64,000 nucleotides of DNA from positions 558,001 to 622,000 of the forward strand of contig JAWQEG010000132.1 of assembly GCA_033782935.1 (NCBI GenBank). The letters are read 5' to 3'. This DNA comes from Petrolisthes cinctipes. Lineage: Eukaryota; Arthropoda; Malacostraca; Decapoda; Porcellanidae. The notes beneath the pieces were generated by a model that was not told the DNA's origin, ran no database searches, and saw only the letters and a list, made by a program, of their open reading frames with translations. Shown piece after piece: positions 13,362-27,888 of this stretch. Both the position numbers and the translations under genes were made by a program. Numbering within the stretch: the stretch's first letter is position 1; the number at the start of each line of letters is the position of its first letter.

Positions 13362-16279
13362 TATCGATTTACAGCATGTTTTAGGCCTGTATTTTGAAAA
13401 TACTCTAACACGGAGTAGGCATGTACAGATCGCTTTTGGGACCCAAAAATATCGAATATTCGGGTGTTTTGAGTCTGAATTTGAGATATAAACGGGTACA
13501 GAAGATGCATGCACATATCGACTTAAAGCACCCAAAATATCGATTTTGAGCATGTTTTGGGCCTGTATTTTTAAAATACTCTAACACGGAGTAGACACGT
13601 ACAGATCGCTTTTGGGACACAAAAATATCGAATTTTTGGGTGTTTTGAGCCTGAATTTGAGATATAAACGGGTACAGAAAATTCATGCACATATCGACTT
13701 CGGTCACCTAAAATATCAATTTTTAGCATGTTCTGAGCCTCTATTTTGAAAACATTCTAGCACTGAGTAGGCATGTACAGATCGCTTCTGGGACCCAAAA
13801 ATATTGAATTTTCGGGTGTTTTGAGTCTGAATTTGAGATATAACCGGGTACAGAGAATGCATACACATATTGACTTTGTGCACCTAAAATATCAATTTTC
13901 AGCATGTTTTGGGCCTGTATTTTAAAAACAATCTAACACGGAGTATGCAGGTACAGATCGCTTCTGGGACACAAAAATATCGAATTTTCGGAGTTTTGAG
14001 CCTGAATTTGAGATATAAACGGGTACAGATGATGCATGCACATATAGACTTTTTGCACCTAAAATATCGATTTTGAGCATGTTTTTGGTCTGTATCTTTT
14101 AAACATTCTAGCAAGAAGTAGGCATGTACAGATTGCTTCTGGGACCCAAAAATATCGAATTTTTGAGTGTTTTGAACCTGAATTTGGAATATAGACGTGT
14201 ACAGAAGATGCATACTCATATTGACTTTGTGCAGCTAAAATATCGATTTACTGCATGTTTAAGGCCTGTATTTTGAAAATACTCTAACACGGAGTATGCA
14301 TGTACAGATGGCTTTTGGGACCCAAAAATATCGAATAATCGGGTGTTTTGAGTCTGAATTTGAGATAAAAACGGGTACAAAAGATGCATGCACATATCGA
14401 ATTTGGGCACCTAAAATATCGATTTTGAGCATGTTTTGGGCCTGTATTTTGAAAATACTCTAACACGGTATAGACATGTACAGATCGCTTCTGGGACACA
14501 AAAATATCGAATTTTTGGGTGTTTTGAGCCTGAATTTGAGATATAAACGGGTACAGAAGATGCATGCACATATCGACTTTGGGCAGCTAAAATATCGATT
14601 TACTGCATGTTTTAGGCCTGTATTTTGAAAATACTCTAACACGGAGTATGCATGTACAGATGGCTTTTGGGACCCAAAAATATCGAATAATCGGGTGTTT
14701 TGAGTCTGAATTTGAGATATAAACGGGTACAGAAGATGCATGCACATATCGACTTTGGGCACCTAAAATATCGATTTTCATCATGTTTTGGGGCTGTATT
14801 TTGAAAATACTCTAACACGGTATAGACATGTACAGATCGCTTCTGGGACACAAAAATTTAGATTTTTTGGGTGTTTTGAACCTGAATTAGGGATATACAC
14901 GGGTACAGAAGATGCATACACATATTGACTTTGGCACCTTATATATCTCTTTTCAGCATGTTTTTGGCCTATATTTTAAAAACACTTTAACACGGAGTAT
15001 GCACGTACAGATCGCTTCTGGGACCCAAATAAATCGAATTTTCGGGGGTTTTGAGCCAGAATTTGGGATATAACCGGGTACAGAGGATGCATGCACATAT
15101 CGACTTTTTGCATCTAAAATATCGATTTTGAGCATGTTTTGGGTCTGTATCTTGAAAAACATTCTAGCAACGAGTAGGCATGTACAGATCGCTTCTGGTA
15201 CCCAAAAATATCGAATTTTCTGGTGTTTTGAACCTTAATTTGGGATATAGACGGGTACAGAAGATGCATACACATATTGACTTTGGGCACCTAAAATATC
15301 GATTTTTAGCATGTTTTGGGCCTGTATTTTTAAAATACTTTAACACGGAGTAGGCATGTACAGATCGCTTCTGGGACACAAAAATATCGATTTTTGGGTG
15401 TTTTGAGCCTGAATTTGAGATATAAACGGGTACAGAAGATGCATGCACATATCGACTTTTTGCACCTAAAATATCGATTTTGAGCATGTTTTTGGTCTGT
15501 ATCTTGAAAACTTTCTAGCAAGAAGTAGGCATGTACAGATTGCTTCTGGGACCCAAAAATATCGAATTTTCGAGGGTTTTGAACCTGAATTTGGGATATA
15601 GACGGGTACAGAAGATGCATACACATATTGACTTTGGGCAGCTAAAATATCGATTTACTGCATGTTTTAGGCCTGTATTTTGAAAATACTCTAACACGGA
15701 GTATGCATGTACAGATGGCTTTTGGGACCCAAAAATATCGAATAATCGGGTGTTTTGAGTCTGAATTTGAGATATAAACGGGTACAGAAGATGCATGCAC
15801 ATATCGACTTTGGGCACCTAAAATATCGATTTTCATCATGTTTTGGGCCTGTATTTTGAAAATACTTTAACACGGTATAGACATGTGCAGATCGCTTCTG
15901 GGACACAAAAATTTCGATTTTTTGGGTGTTTTGAACCTGAATTAGGGATATACACGGGTACAGAAGATGCATACACATATTGACTTTGGCACCTAAAATA
16001 TCGATTTTCAGCATGTTTTTGGCCTATATTTTAAAAACACTTTAACACGGAGTATGCACGTACAGATCGCTTCTGGGACCCAAATAAATCGAATTTTCGG
16101 GGGTTTTGAGCCAGAATTTGGAATATAACCGGGTACAGAAGATGCATGCACATATCGACTTTTTGCATCTAAAATATCGATTTTGAGCATGATTTGGGTC
16201 TGAATCTTGAAAAACATTCTAGCAAGGAGTAGGCATGTACAGATCGCTTCTGGTACCCAAAAATATCGAATTTTCTGGT
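13362..16279 (+). repeat. 22-mer higher-order repeat, third copy
   Basis: This follows 1-2918 at a constant offset of 13,361, with very few differences (for example an altered ACCTTATATATC near 14937). The match continues to about 16700, where the sequence passes into the 33-mer unit. Copies 9.5 to 13.4 kb apart are this similar, so amplification or homogenisation of the block is recent. Confidence 0.8.
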
Positions 16280-19200
16280 GTTTTGAACCTGAATTTGAGA
16301 TATAGACGGGTACAGAAGATGCATACACATATTGACTTTGGGCACCTAAAATATAGATTTTTAGCATGTTTTGGGCCTGTATTTTGAAAATACTTTAACA
16401 CAGAGTAGGCATGTACAGATCGCTTCTGGGACCGAAAAATATCGAATTTTCGGGTGTTTTGAGCCTGAATTAGAGATATAAACGGGTACAGAAGATGCAT
16501 GCACATATCGAAAATGGGCACCTAAAATATCGATTTTGAGCATGTTTTGGGCCTGTATTTTTAAAATACTTTAACACGGAGTAGGCATGTACAGATCGCT
16601 TCTGGGACACAAAAATATCGATTTTTGGGTGTTTTGAGCCTGAATTTGAGATATAAACGGGTACAGAAGATGAATGCACATATCGACTTTGGACACCTAA
16701 AATATCGATTTATAGCATGTTTAGAGCCTATATTTTAAAAACATTCTAGCACTGAGTAGGCATGTACAGATCGCTTTTGGAACCCAAAAAATATTGAATT
16801 TTCGGGTGTTTTGAGCCTGAATTTGATATGTAAACAGGTAATGAAGATGAATGCACATATCGACTCTTTGCACCTAAAATATCGATTTTGAGCATGTTTT
16901 GGGTCTGTATTGTGTAATTACTCTAACACGGAGTAGGCATGTACAGATCGCTTCAGGCACACAAAAATATCGGATTTTTGGGTGTTTTGAGCCTGAATTT
17001 GAGATATAAACGGGTACAGAAGATGCATGCACATATCGAAAATTGGCACCTAAAATATCGATTTTAGCATGTTTTGGGCTTGAATTTTAAAAGTACTCTA
17101 ACACGGAGTAGGCATGCACAGATCGCTTCTGGGACCCAAAAATATCGAATTTTCGGGTGTTTTGAGCCTGAATTTGAGATATAAACGGGTACAAAAAATG
17201 CATGCACATATCGACTATGGGCAGCAAAAATATCGATTTTCAGCATTTTTTGGGCATGTATTTTGAAAATACTCAAACACGGAGTAGGCATATACAGATC
17301 GCTTCTGGGACCCAAAAATATCGAATTTTCGGGTGTTTTGAGCCTAAATTTGAGATATAAACGGGTACAGAACATGCATGCACATATTGACTTTGGGCCC
17401 CCAAAATATCGATTTTTAGCATGTTCTGATCCATTATTTTAAAAACATTCTAGCACTGAGTAGGCATGTACAGATCGCTTCTGGGACCCAAAAATATTGA
17501 ATTTTCGGGTGTTTTGAGTCTGAATTTGAGATATAACAGGGTACAGAGAATGCATGCACATATCGAATTTTTGAACCTAAAATATCGATTTTAAAGCATG
17601 TTTTGGGTCTGTATCTTAAAACTTTCCAGCAAGAAGTAGACATGTACAGATTGCTTCTGGGACCCAAAAATATCGAATTTTCGAGTGTTTTGAACCTGAA
17701 TTTGGGATATAGACGGGTACAGAAGATGCATACACATATTGACTTTTTGCATCTAAAATATCGATTTACAGCATGTTTTAGGCCTGTATTTTGAAAATAC
17801 TCTAACACGGAGTAGGCATGTACAGATCGCTTTTGGGACCCAAAAATATCGAATATTCGGGTGTTTTGAGTCTGAATTTGAGATATAAACGGGTACAGAA
17901 GATGCATGCACATATCGACTTAAAGCACCCAAAATATCGATTTTGAGCATGTTTTGGCCTGTATTTTTAAAATACTCTAACACGGAGTAGACACGTACAG
18001 ATCGCTTTTGGGACACAAAAATATCGAATTTTAGGGTGTTTTGAGCCTGAATTTGAGATATAAACGGGTACAGAATATGCATGCACATATAGACTTTTTG
18101 CACCTAAAATATCGATTTTGAGCATGTTTTTGGTCTGTATCTTGAAAACTTTCTAGCAAGAAGTAGGCATGTACAGATTGCTTCTGGGACCCAAAAATAT
18201 CGAATTTTCGAGGGTTTTGAACCTGAATTTGAGATATAACCGGGTACAGAGAATGCATACACATATTGACTTTGGGCAGCTAAAATATCGATTTACATCA
18301 TGTTTTAGGCCTGTATTTTGAAAATACTCTAACACGGAGTATGCATGTACAGATGGCTTTTGGGACCCAAAAATATCGAATAATCGGGTGTTTTGAGTCT
18401 GAATTTGAGATATAAACGGGTACAGAAGATGCATGCACATATCGACTTTGGGCACCTAAAATATCGATTTTCAGCATGTTTTGGGCCTGTATTTTGAAAA
18501 TACTCTACCACGGTATAGACATGTACAGATCGCTTCTGGGACACAAAAATTTCGATTTTTTGGGTGTTTTGAACCTGAATTAGGGATATACACGGGTACA
18601 GAAGATGCATACACATATTGACTTTGGCACCTAAAATATCGATTTTCAGCATGTTTTTGGCCTATATTTTAAAAACACTCTAACACGTAGTATGCACGTA
18701 CAGATCGCTTCTGGGACCCAAATAAATCGAATTTTCGGGGGTTTTGAGCCAGAATTTGGTATATAACCGGGTACAGAGGATGCATGCACATATCGACTTT
18801 TTGAACCTAAAATATCGATTTTGAGCATGTTTTGGGTCTGTATCTTGAAAAACATTCTAGCAAGGAGTAGGCATGTACAGATCGCTTCTGGTACCCAAAA
18901 ATATCGAATTTTCTGGTGTTTTGAATCTGAATTTGGGATATAGACGGGTACAGAAGATGCATACACATATTGACTTTGGGCACCTAAAATATAGATTTTT
19001 AGCATGTTTTAGGCCTGTATTTTGAAAATACTTTAACACAGAGTAGGCATGTACAGATCGCTTCTGGGACCCAAAAATAACGAATTTTCGGGTGTTTTGA
19101 GCCTGAATTTGAGATATAAACGGGTACAGAAGATGCATGCACATATCGAAAATGGGCACCTAAAATATCGATTTTGAGCATGTTTTGGGCCTGTATTTTT

Positions 19201-22084
19201 AAAATACTTTAACACGGAGTAGGCATGTACAGATCGCTTCTGGGACACAAAAATATCGATTTTTGGGTGTTTTGAGCCTGAATTTGAGATATAAATGGGT
19301 ACAGAAGATGCATGCACATATCGACTTTGGACACCTAAAATATCGATTTATAGCATGTTTAGAGCCTATATTTTAAAAACATTCTAGCACTGAGTAGGCA
19401 TGTACAGATCGCTTTTGGAACCCAAAAATATTGAATTTTCGGGTGTTTTCAGCCTGAATTTGATATGTAAACAGGTAATGAAGATGAATGCACATATCGA
19501 CTCTTTGCAACCTAAAATATCGATTTTGAGCATGTTTTGGGTCTGTATTGTGTAAATACTCTAACACGGAGTAGGCATGTACAGATCGCTTCAGGCACAC
19601 AAAAATATCGGATTTTTGGGTGTTTTGAGCCTGAATTTAAGATATAAACGGGTACAGAAGATGCATGCACATATCGAAAATGGGCACCTAAAATATCGAT
19701 TTTTATCATGTTTTGGGCTTGAATTTTAAAAGTACTCTAACACGGAGTAGGCATGCACAGATCGCTTCTGGGACCCTAAAATATCGAATTTTCGGGTGTT
19801 TTGAGCCTGAATTTGAGATATAAACGGGTACAAAAGATGCATGCACATATCGACTATGGGCAACTAAAATATCGATTTTCAGCATGTTTTGGGCATGTAT
19901 TTTGAAAATACTCAAACACGGACTAGGCATATACAGATCGCTTCTGGGACCCAAAAATATCGAATTTTCGGGTGTTTTGAGCCTAAATTTGAGATATAAA
20001 CGGGTACAGAACATGCATGCACATATTGACTTTGGGCCCCCAAAATATCGATTTTTAGCATGTTCTGAGCCACTATTTTAAAAACATTCTAGCACTGCGT
20101 AGGCATGTACAGATCGCTTCTGGGACCCAAAAATATTTAATTTTCGGGTGTTTTGAGCCTGAATTTGAGATATAACAGGGTACAGAGAATGCATGCACAT
20201 ATCTAATTTTTGAACCTAAAATATCGATTTTAAAGCATGTTTTGGGTCTGTATCTTAAGACTTTCCAGCAAGAAGTAGACATGTACAGATTGCTTCTGGG
20301 ACCCAAAAATATCGAATTTTCGAGTGTTTTGAACCTGAATTTGGGATGTAGACGGGTACAGAAGATACATACACATATTGACTTTTTGCAGCTAAAATAT
20401 CGATTTACAGCATGTTTTAGGCCTGTATTTTGAAAATACTCTAACACGGAGTAGGCATGTACAGATCGCTTTTGAGACCCAAAAATATCGAATATTCGGG
20501 TGTTTTGAGTCTGAATTTGAGATATAAACGGGTACAGAAGATGCATGCACATATCGACTTAAAGCACCCAAAATATCGATTTTGAGCATGTTTTGGGCCT
20601 GTATTTTGATAATACTCTAACACGGAGTATGCATGTACAGATGGCTTTTGGGACCCAAAAATATCGAATAATCGGGTGTTTTGAGTCTGAATTTGAGATA
20701 TAAACGGGTACAAAAGATGCATGCACATATCGAATTTGGGTACCTAAAATATCGATTTTGAGCATGTTTTGGGCCTGTATTTTGAAAATACTCTAACACG
20801 GTATAGACATGTACAGATCGCTTCTGGGACACAAAAATATCGAATTTTTGGGTGTTTTGAGCCTGAATTTGAGATATAAACGGGTACAGAAGATGCATGC
20901 ACATATCGACTTCGGGCACCTAAAATATCGATTTTTAGCATGTTCTGAGCCTCTATTTTGAAAACATTCTAGCACTGAGTAGGCATGTACAGATCGCTTC
21001 TGGGACCCAAAAATATTGAATTTTCTGGTGTTTTGAGCCTGAATTTGGGATATAACCGGGTACAGAGAATGCATACACATATTGACTTTGTGCACCTAAA
21101 ATATCGATTTTGAGCATGTTTTGGGCCTATATTTTAAAAACACTCTAACACGGAGTATGCATGTACAGATCGCTTCTGGGACACAAAAATATCGAATTTT
21201 CTGAGTTTTGAGCCTGAATTTGAGATATAAACGGGTACAGAAGATGCATGCACATATCGACTTTTTGCACCTAAAATATCGATTTTGAGCATGTTTTTGG
21301 TCTGTATCTTGAAAACTTTCTAGCAAGAAGTAGGCATGTACAGATTGCTTCTGGGACTCAAAAATATCGAATTTTCGAGGGTGTTGAACCTGAATTTGGG
21401 ATATAGACGGGTACAGAAGATGCATACACATATTGACTTTGGGAAGATAAAATATCGATTTACTGCATGTTTTAGGCCTGTATTTTGAAAATACTCTAAC
21501 ACGGAGTATGCATGTACAGATGGCTTTTGGTACCCAAAAATATCGAATAATCGGGTGTTTTGAGTCTGAATTTGAGATATAAACGGGTACAGAAGATGCA
21601 TGCACATATCGACTTTGGGCACATAAAATATCGATTTTCAGCATGTTTTGGGCCTGTATTTTGAAAATACTCTAACACGGTATAGACATGTACAGATCGC
21701 TTCTGGGACACAAAAATTTCGATTTTTTGGGTGTTTTGAACCTGAATTAGGGATATACACGGGTACAGAAGATGCATACACATATTGACTTTGGCACCTA
21801 AAATATCGATTTTCAGCATGTTTTTGGCCTATATTTTAAAAACACTTTAACACGGAGTATGCACGTACAGATCGCTTCTGGGACCCAAATAAATCGAATT
21901 TTTGGGGGTTTTGAGCCAGAATTTGGAATATAACCGGGTACAGAGGATGCATGCACATATCGACTTTTTGCATCTAAAATATCGATTTTGAGCATGTTTT
22001 GGGTCTGAATCTTGAAAAACATTCTAGCAAGGAGTAGGCATGTACAGATCGCTTCTGGTACCCAAAAATATCGAATTTTCTGGT
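16280..22084 (+). repeat. 33-monomer higher-order repeat, unit 1 (5,805 bp)
   Basis: The block recurs at an offset of 5,805 bp (33 monomers averaging 175.9 bp). Between about 16.3 and 20.3 kb I noticed only three substitutions against 22.1-26.1 kb: CTGATCC/CTGAGCC near 17430, CACGGGTAC/CACGGATAC near 18595 and GATGCAT/GATGAAT near 18780. Inside the unit, about 16008-17930 is similar to 18646-20568 (offset about 2,639, 15 monomers). Also, 18153 onward is similar to 21320 onward (offset 3,167, 18 monomers). The 33-mer is therefore a 15 + 18 composite. Confidence 0.85.
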
Positions 22085-24368
22085 TTTTTGAACCTGAATT
22101 TGAGATATAGACGGGTACAGAAGATGCATACACATATTGACTTTGGGCACCTAAAATATAGATTTTTAGCATGTTTTGGGCCTGTATTTTGAAAATACTT
22201 TAACACAGAGTAGGCATGTACAGATCGCTTCTGGGACCGAAAAATATCGAATTTTCGGGTGTTTTGAGCCTGAATTAGAGATATAAACGGGTACAGAAGA
22301 TGCATGCACATATCGAAAATGGGCACCTAAAATATCGATTTTGAGCATGTTTTGGGCCTGTATTTTTAAAATACTTTAACACGGAGTAGGCATGTACAGA
22401 TCGCTTCTGGGACACAAAAATATCGATTTTTGGGTGTTTTGAGCCTGAATTTGAGATATAAACGGGTACAGAAGATGAATGCACATATCGACTTTGGACA
22501 CCTAAAATATCGATTTATAGCATGTTTAGAGCCTATATTTTAAAAACATTCTAGCACTGAGTAGGCATGTACAGATCGCTTTTGGAACCCAAAAAATATT
22601 GAATTTTCGGGTGTTTTGAGCCTGAATTTGATATGTAAACAGGTAATGAAGATGAATGCACATATCGACTCTTTGCACCTAAAATATCGATTTTGAGCAT
22701 GTTTTGGGTCTGTATTGTGTAATTACTCTAACACGGAGTAGGCATGTACAGATCGCTTCAGGCACACAAAAATATCGGATTTTTGGGTGTTTTGAGCCTG
22801 AATTTGAGATATAAACGGGTACAGAAGATGCATGCACATATCGAAAATTGGCACCTAAAATATCGATTTTAGCATGTTTTGGGCTTGAATTTTAAAAGTA
22901 CTCTAACACGGAGTAGGCATGCACAGATCGCTTCTGGGACCCAAAAATATCGAATTTTCGGGTGTTTTGAGCCTGAATTTGAGATATAAACGGGTACAAA
23001 AAATGCATGCACATATCGACTATGGGCAGCAAAAATATCGATTTTCAGCATTTTTTGGGCATGTATTTTGAAAATACTCAAACACGGAGTAGGCATATAC
23101 AGATCGCTTCTGGGACCCAAAAATATCGAATTTTCGGGTGTTTTGAGCCTAAATTTGAGATATAAACGGGTACAGAACATGCATGCACATATTGACTTTG
23201 GGCCCCCAAAATATCGATTTTTAGCATGTTCTGAGCCATTATTTTAAAAACATTCTAGCACTGAGTAGGCATGTACAGATCGCTTCTGGGACCCAAAAAT
23301 ATTGAATTTTCGGGTGTTTTGAGTCTGAATTTGAGATATAACAGGGTACAGAGAATGCATGCACATATCGAATTTTTGAACCTAAAATATCGATTTTAAA
23401 GCATGTTTTGGGTCTGTATCTTAAAACTTTCCAGCAAGAAGTAGACATGTACAGATTGCTTCTGGGACCCAAAAATATCGAATTTTCGAGTGTTTTGAAC
23501 CTGAATTTGGGATATAGACGGGTACAGAAGATGCATACACATATTGACTTTTTGCATCTAAAATATCGATTTACAGCATGTTTTAGGCCTGTATTTTGAA
23601 AATACTCTAACACGGAGTAGGCATGTACAGATCGCTTTTGGGACCCAAAAATATCGAATATTCGGGTGTTTTGAGTCTGAATTTGAGATATAAACGGGTA
23701 CAGAAGATGCATGCACATATCGACTTAAAGCACCCAAAATATCGATTTTGAGCATGTTTTGGCCTGTATTTTTAAAATACTCTAACACGGAGTAGACACG
23801 TACAGATCGCTTTTGGGACACAAAAATATCGAATTTTAGGGTGTTTTGAGCCTGAATTTGAGATATAAACGGGTACAGAATATGCATGCACATATAGACT
23901 TTTTGCACCTAAAATATCGATTTTGAGCATGTTTTTGGTCTGTATCTTGAAAACTTTCTAGCAAGAAGTAGGCATGTACAGATTGCTTCTGGGACCCAAA
24001 AATATCGAATTTTCGAGGGTTTTGAACCTGAATTTGAGATATAACCGGGTACAGAGAATGCATACACATATTGACTTTGGGCAGCTAAAATATCGATTTA
24101 CATCATGTTTTAGGCCTGTATTTTGAAAATACTCTAACACGGAGTATGCATGTACAGATGGCTTTTGGGACCCAAAAATATCGAATAATCGGGTGTTTTG
24201 AGTCTGAATTTGAGATATAAACGGGTACAGAAGATGCATGCACATATCGACTTTGGGCACCTAAAATATCGATTTTCAGCATGTTTTGGGCCTGTATTTT
24301 GAAAATACTCTACCACGGTATAGACATGTACAGATCGCTTCTGGGACACAAAAATTTCGATTTTTTGG

Positions 24369-26128
24369 GTGTTTTGAACCTGAATTAGGGATATACACGG
24401 ATACAGAAGATGCATACACATATTGACTTTGGCACCTAAAATATCGATTTTCAGCATGTTTTTGGCCTATATTTTAAAAACACTCTAACACGTAGTATGC
24501 ACGTACAGATCGCTTCTGGGACCCAAATAAATCGAATTTTCGGGGGTTTTGAGCCAGAATTTGGTATATAACCGGGTACAGAGGATGAATGCACATATCG
24601 ACTTTTTGAACCTAAAATATCGATTTTGAGCATGTTTTGGGTCTGTATCTTGAAAAACATTCTAGCAAGGAGTAGGCATGTACAGATCGCTTCTGGTACC
24701 CAAAAATATCGAATTTTCTGGTGTTTTGAATCTGAATTTGGGATATAGACGGGTACAGAAGATGCATACACATATTGACTTTGGGCACCTAAAATATAGA
24801 TTTTTAGCATGTTTTAGGCCTGTATTTTGAAAATACTTTAACACAGAGTAGGCATGTACAGATCGCTTCTGGGACCCAAAAATAACGAATTTTCGGGTGT
24901 TTTGAGCCTGAATTTGAGATATAAACGGGTACAGAAGATGCATGCACATATCGAAAATGGGCACCTAAAATATCGATTTTGAGCATGTTTTGGGCCTGTA
25001 TTTTTAAAATACTTTAACACGGAGTAGGCATGTACAGATCGCTTCTGGGACACAAAAATATCGATTTTTGGGTGTTTTGAGCCTGAATTTGAGATATAAA
25101 TGGGTACAGAAGATGCATGCACATATCGACTTTGGACACCTAAAATATCGATTTATAGCATGTTTAGAGCCTATATTTTAAAAACATTCTAGCACTGAGT
25201 AGGCATGTACAGATCGCTTTTGGAACCCAAAAATATTGAATTTTCGGGTGTTTTCAGCCTGAATTTGATATGTAAACAGGTAATGAAGATGAATGCACAT
25301 ATCGACTCTTTGCAACCTAAAATATCGATTTTGAGCATGTTTTGGGTCTGTATTGTGTAAATACTCTAACACGGAGTAGGCATGTACAGATCGCTTCAGG
25401 CACACAAAAATATCGGATTTTTGGGTGTTTTGAGCCTGAATTTAAGATATAAACGGGTACAGAAGATGCATGCACATATCGAAAATGGGCACCTAAAATA
25501 TCGATTTTTATCATGTTTTGGGCTTGAATTTTAAAAGTACTCTAACACGGAGTAGGCATGCACAGATCGCTTCTGGGACCCTAAAATATCGAATTTTCGG
25601 GTGTTTTGAGCCTGAATTTGAGATATAAACGGGTACAAAAGATGCATGCACATATCGACTATGGGCAACTAAAATATCGATTTTCAGCATGTTTTGGGCA
25701 TGTATTTTGAAAATACTCAAACACGGACTAGGCATATACAGATCGCTTCTGGGACCCAAAAATATCGAATTTTCGGGTGTTTTGAGCCTAAATTTGAGAT
25801 ATAAACGGGTACAGAACATGCATGCACATATTGACTTTGGGCCCCCAAAATATCGATTTTTAGCATGTTCTGAGCCACTATTTTAAAAACATTCTAGCAC
25901 TGCGTAGGCATGTACAGATCGCTTCTGGGACCCAAAAATATTTAATTTTCGGGTGTTTTGAGCCTGAATTTGAGATATAACAGGGTACAGAGAATGCATG
26001 CACATATCTAATTTTTGAACCTAAAATATCGATTTTAAAGCATGTTTTGGGTCTGTATCTTAAGACTTTCCAGCAAGAAGTAGACATGTACAGATTGCTT
26101 CTGGGACCCAAAAATATCGAATTTTCGA
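24369..26128 (+). repeat. 10-monomer tandem duplication, left copy (1,760 bp)
   Basis: Repeated without a difference that I could see at 26129-27888. It carries two variants that unit 1 of the 33-mer lacks: CACGGATAC near 24400 and GATGAATGCAC near 24583. Confidence 0.85.
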
Positions 26129-27888
26129 GTGTTTTGAACCTGAATTAGGGATATACACGGATACAGAAGATGCATACACATATTGACTTTGGCACCTAAA
26201 ATATCGATTTTCAGCATGTTTTTGGCCTATATTTTAAAAACACTCTAACACGTAGTATGCACGTACAGATCGCTTCTGGGACCCAAATAAATCGAATTTT
26301 CGGGGGTTTTGAGCCAGAATTTGGTATATAACCGGGTACAGAGGATGAATGCACATATCGACTTTTTGAACCTAAAATATCGATTTTGAGCATGTTTTGG
26401 GTCTGTATCTTGAAAAACATTCTAGCAAGGAGTAGGCATGTACAGATCGCTTCTGGTACCCAAAAATATCGAATTTTCTGGTGTTTTGAATCTGAATTTG
26501 GGATATAGACGGGTACAGAAGATGCATACACATATTGACTTTGGGCACCTAAAATATAGATTTTTAGCATGTTTTAGGCCTGTATTTTGAAAATACTTTA
26601 ACACAGAGTAGGCATGTACAGATCGCTTCTGGGACCCAAAAATAACGAATTTTCGGGTGTTTTGAGCCTGAATTTGAGATATAAACGGGTACAGAAGATG
26701 CATGCACATATCGAAAATGGGCACCTAAAATATCGATTTTGAGCATGTTTTGGGCCTGTATTTTTAAAATACTTTAACACGGAGTAGGCATGTACAGATC
26801 GCTTCTGGGACACAAAAATATCGATTTTTGGGTGTTTTGAGCCTGAATTTGAGATATAAATGGGTACAGAAGATGCATGCACATATCGACTTTGGACACC
26901 TAAAATATCGATTTATAGCATGTTTAGAGCCTATATTTTAAAAACATTCTAGCACTGAGTAGGCATGTACAGATCGCTTTTGGAACCCAAAAATATTGAA
27001 TTTTCGGGTGTTTTCAGCCTGAATTTGATATGTAAACAGGTAATGAAGATGAATGCACATATCGACTCTTTGCAACCTAAAATATCGATTTTGAGCATGT
27101 TTTGGGTCTGTATTGTGTAAATACTCTAACACGGAGTAGGCATGTACAGATCGCTTCAGGCACACAAAAATATCGGATTTTTGGGTGTTTTGAGCCTGAA
27201 TTTAAGATATAAACGGGTACAGAAGATGCATGCACATATCGAAAATGGGCACCTAAAATATCGATTTTTATCATGTTTTGGGCTTGAATTTTAAAAGTAC
27301 TCTAACACGGAGTAGGCATGCACAGATCGCTTCTGGGACCCTAAAATATCGAATTTTCGGGTGTTTTGAGCCTGAATTTGAGATATAAACGGGTACAAAA
27401 GATGCATGCACATATCGACTATGGGCAACTAAAATATCGATTTTCAGCATGTTTTGGGCATGTATTTTGAAAATACTCAAACACGGACTAGGCATATACA
27501 GATCGCTTCTGGGACCCAAAAATATCGAATTTTCGGGTGTTTTGAGCCTAAATTTGAGATATAAACGGGTACAGAACATGCATGCACATATTGACTTTGG
27601 GCCCCCAAAATATCGATTTTTAGCATGTTCTGAGCCACTATTTTAAAAACATTCTAGCACTGCGTAGGCATGTACAGATCGCTTCTGGGACCCAAAAATA
27701 TTTAATTTTCGGGTGTTTTGAGCCTGAATTTGAGATATAACAGGGTACAGAGAATGCATGCACATATCTAATTTTTGAACCTAAAATATCGATTTTAAAG
27801 CATGTTTTGGGTCTGTATCTTAAGACTTTCCAGCAAGAAGTAGACATGTACAGATTGCTTCTGGGACCCAAAAATATCGAATTTTCGA
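26129..27888 (+). repeat. 10-monomer tandem duplication, right copy (1,760 bp)
   Basis: Exact-looking copy of 24369-26128, including both private variants (near 26160 and 26343). The left joint lies inside GTGTTTTGAACCTGAATT (26129-26146). Sequence to its left follows about 20340 of unit 1. Sequence to its right (AGGGATATACACGG) follows about 24387. That places an unequal exchange between homologous B subunits inside these 18 bases. Confidence 0.85.
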
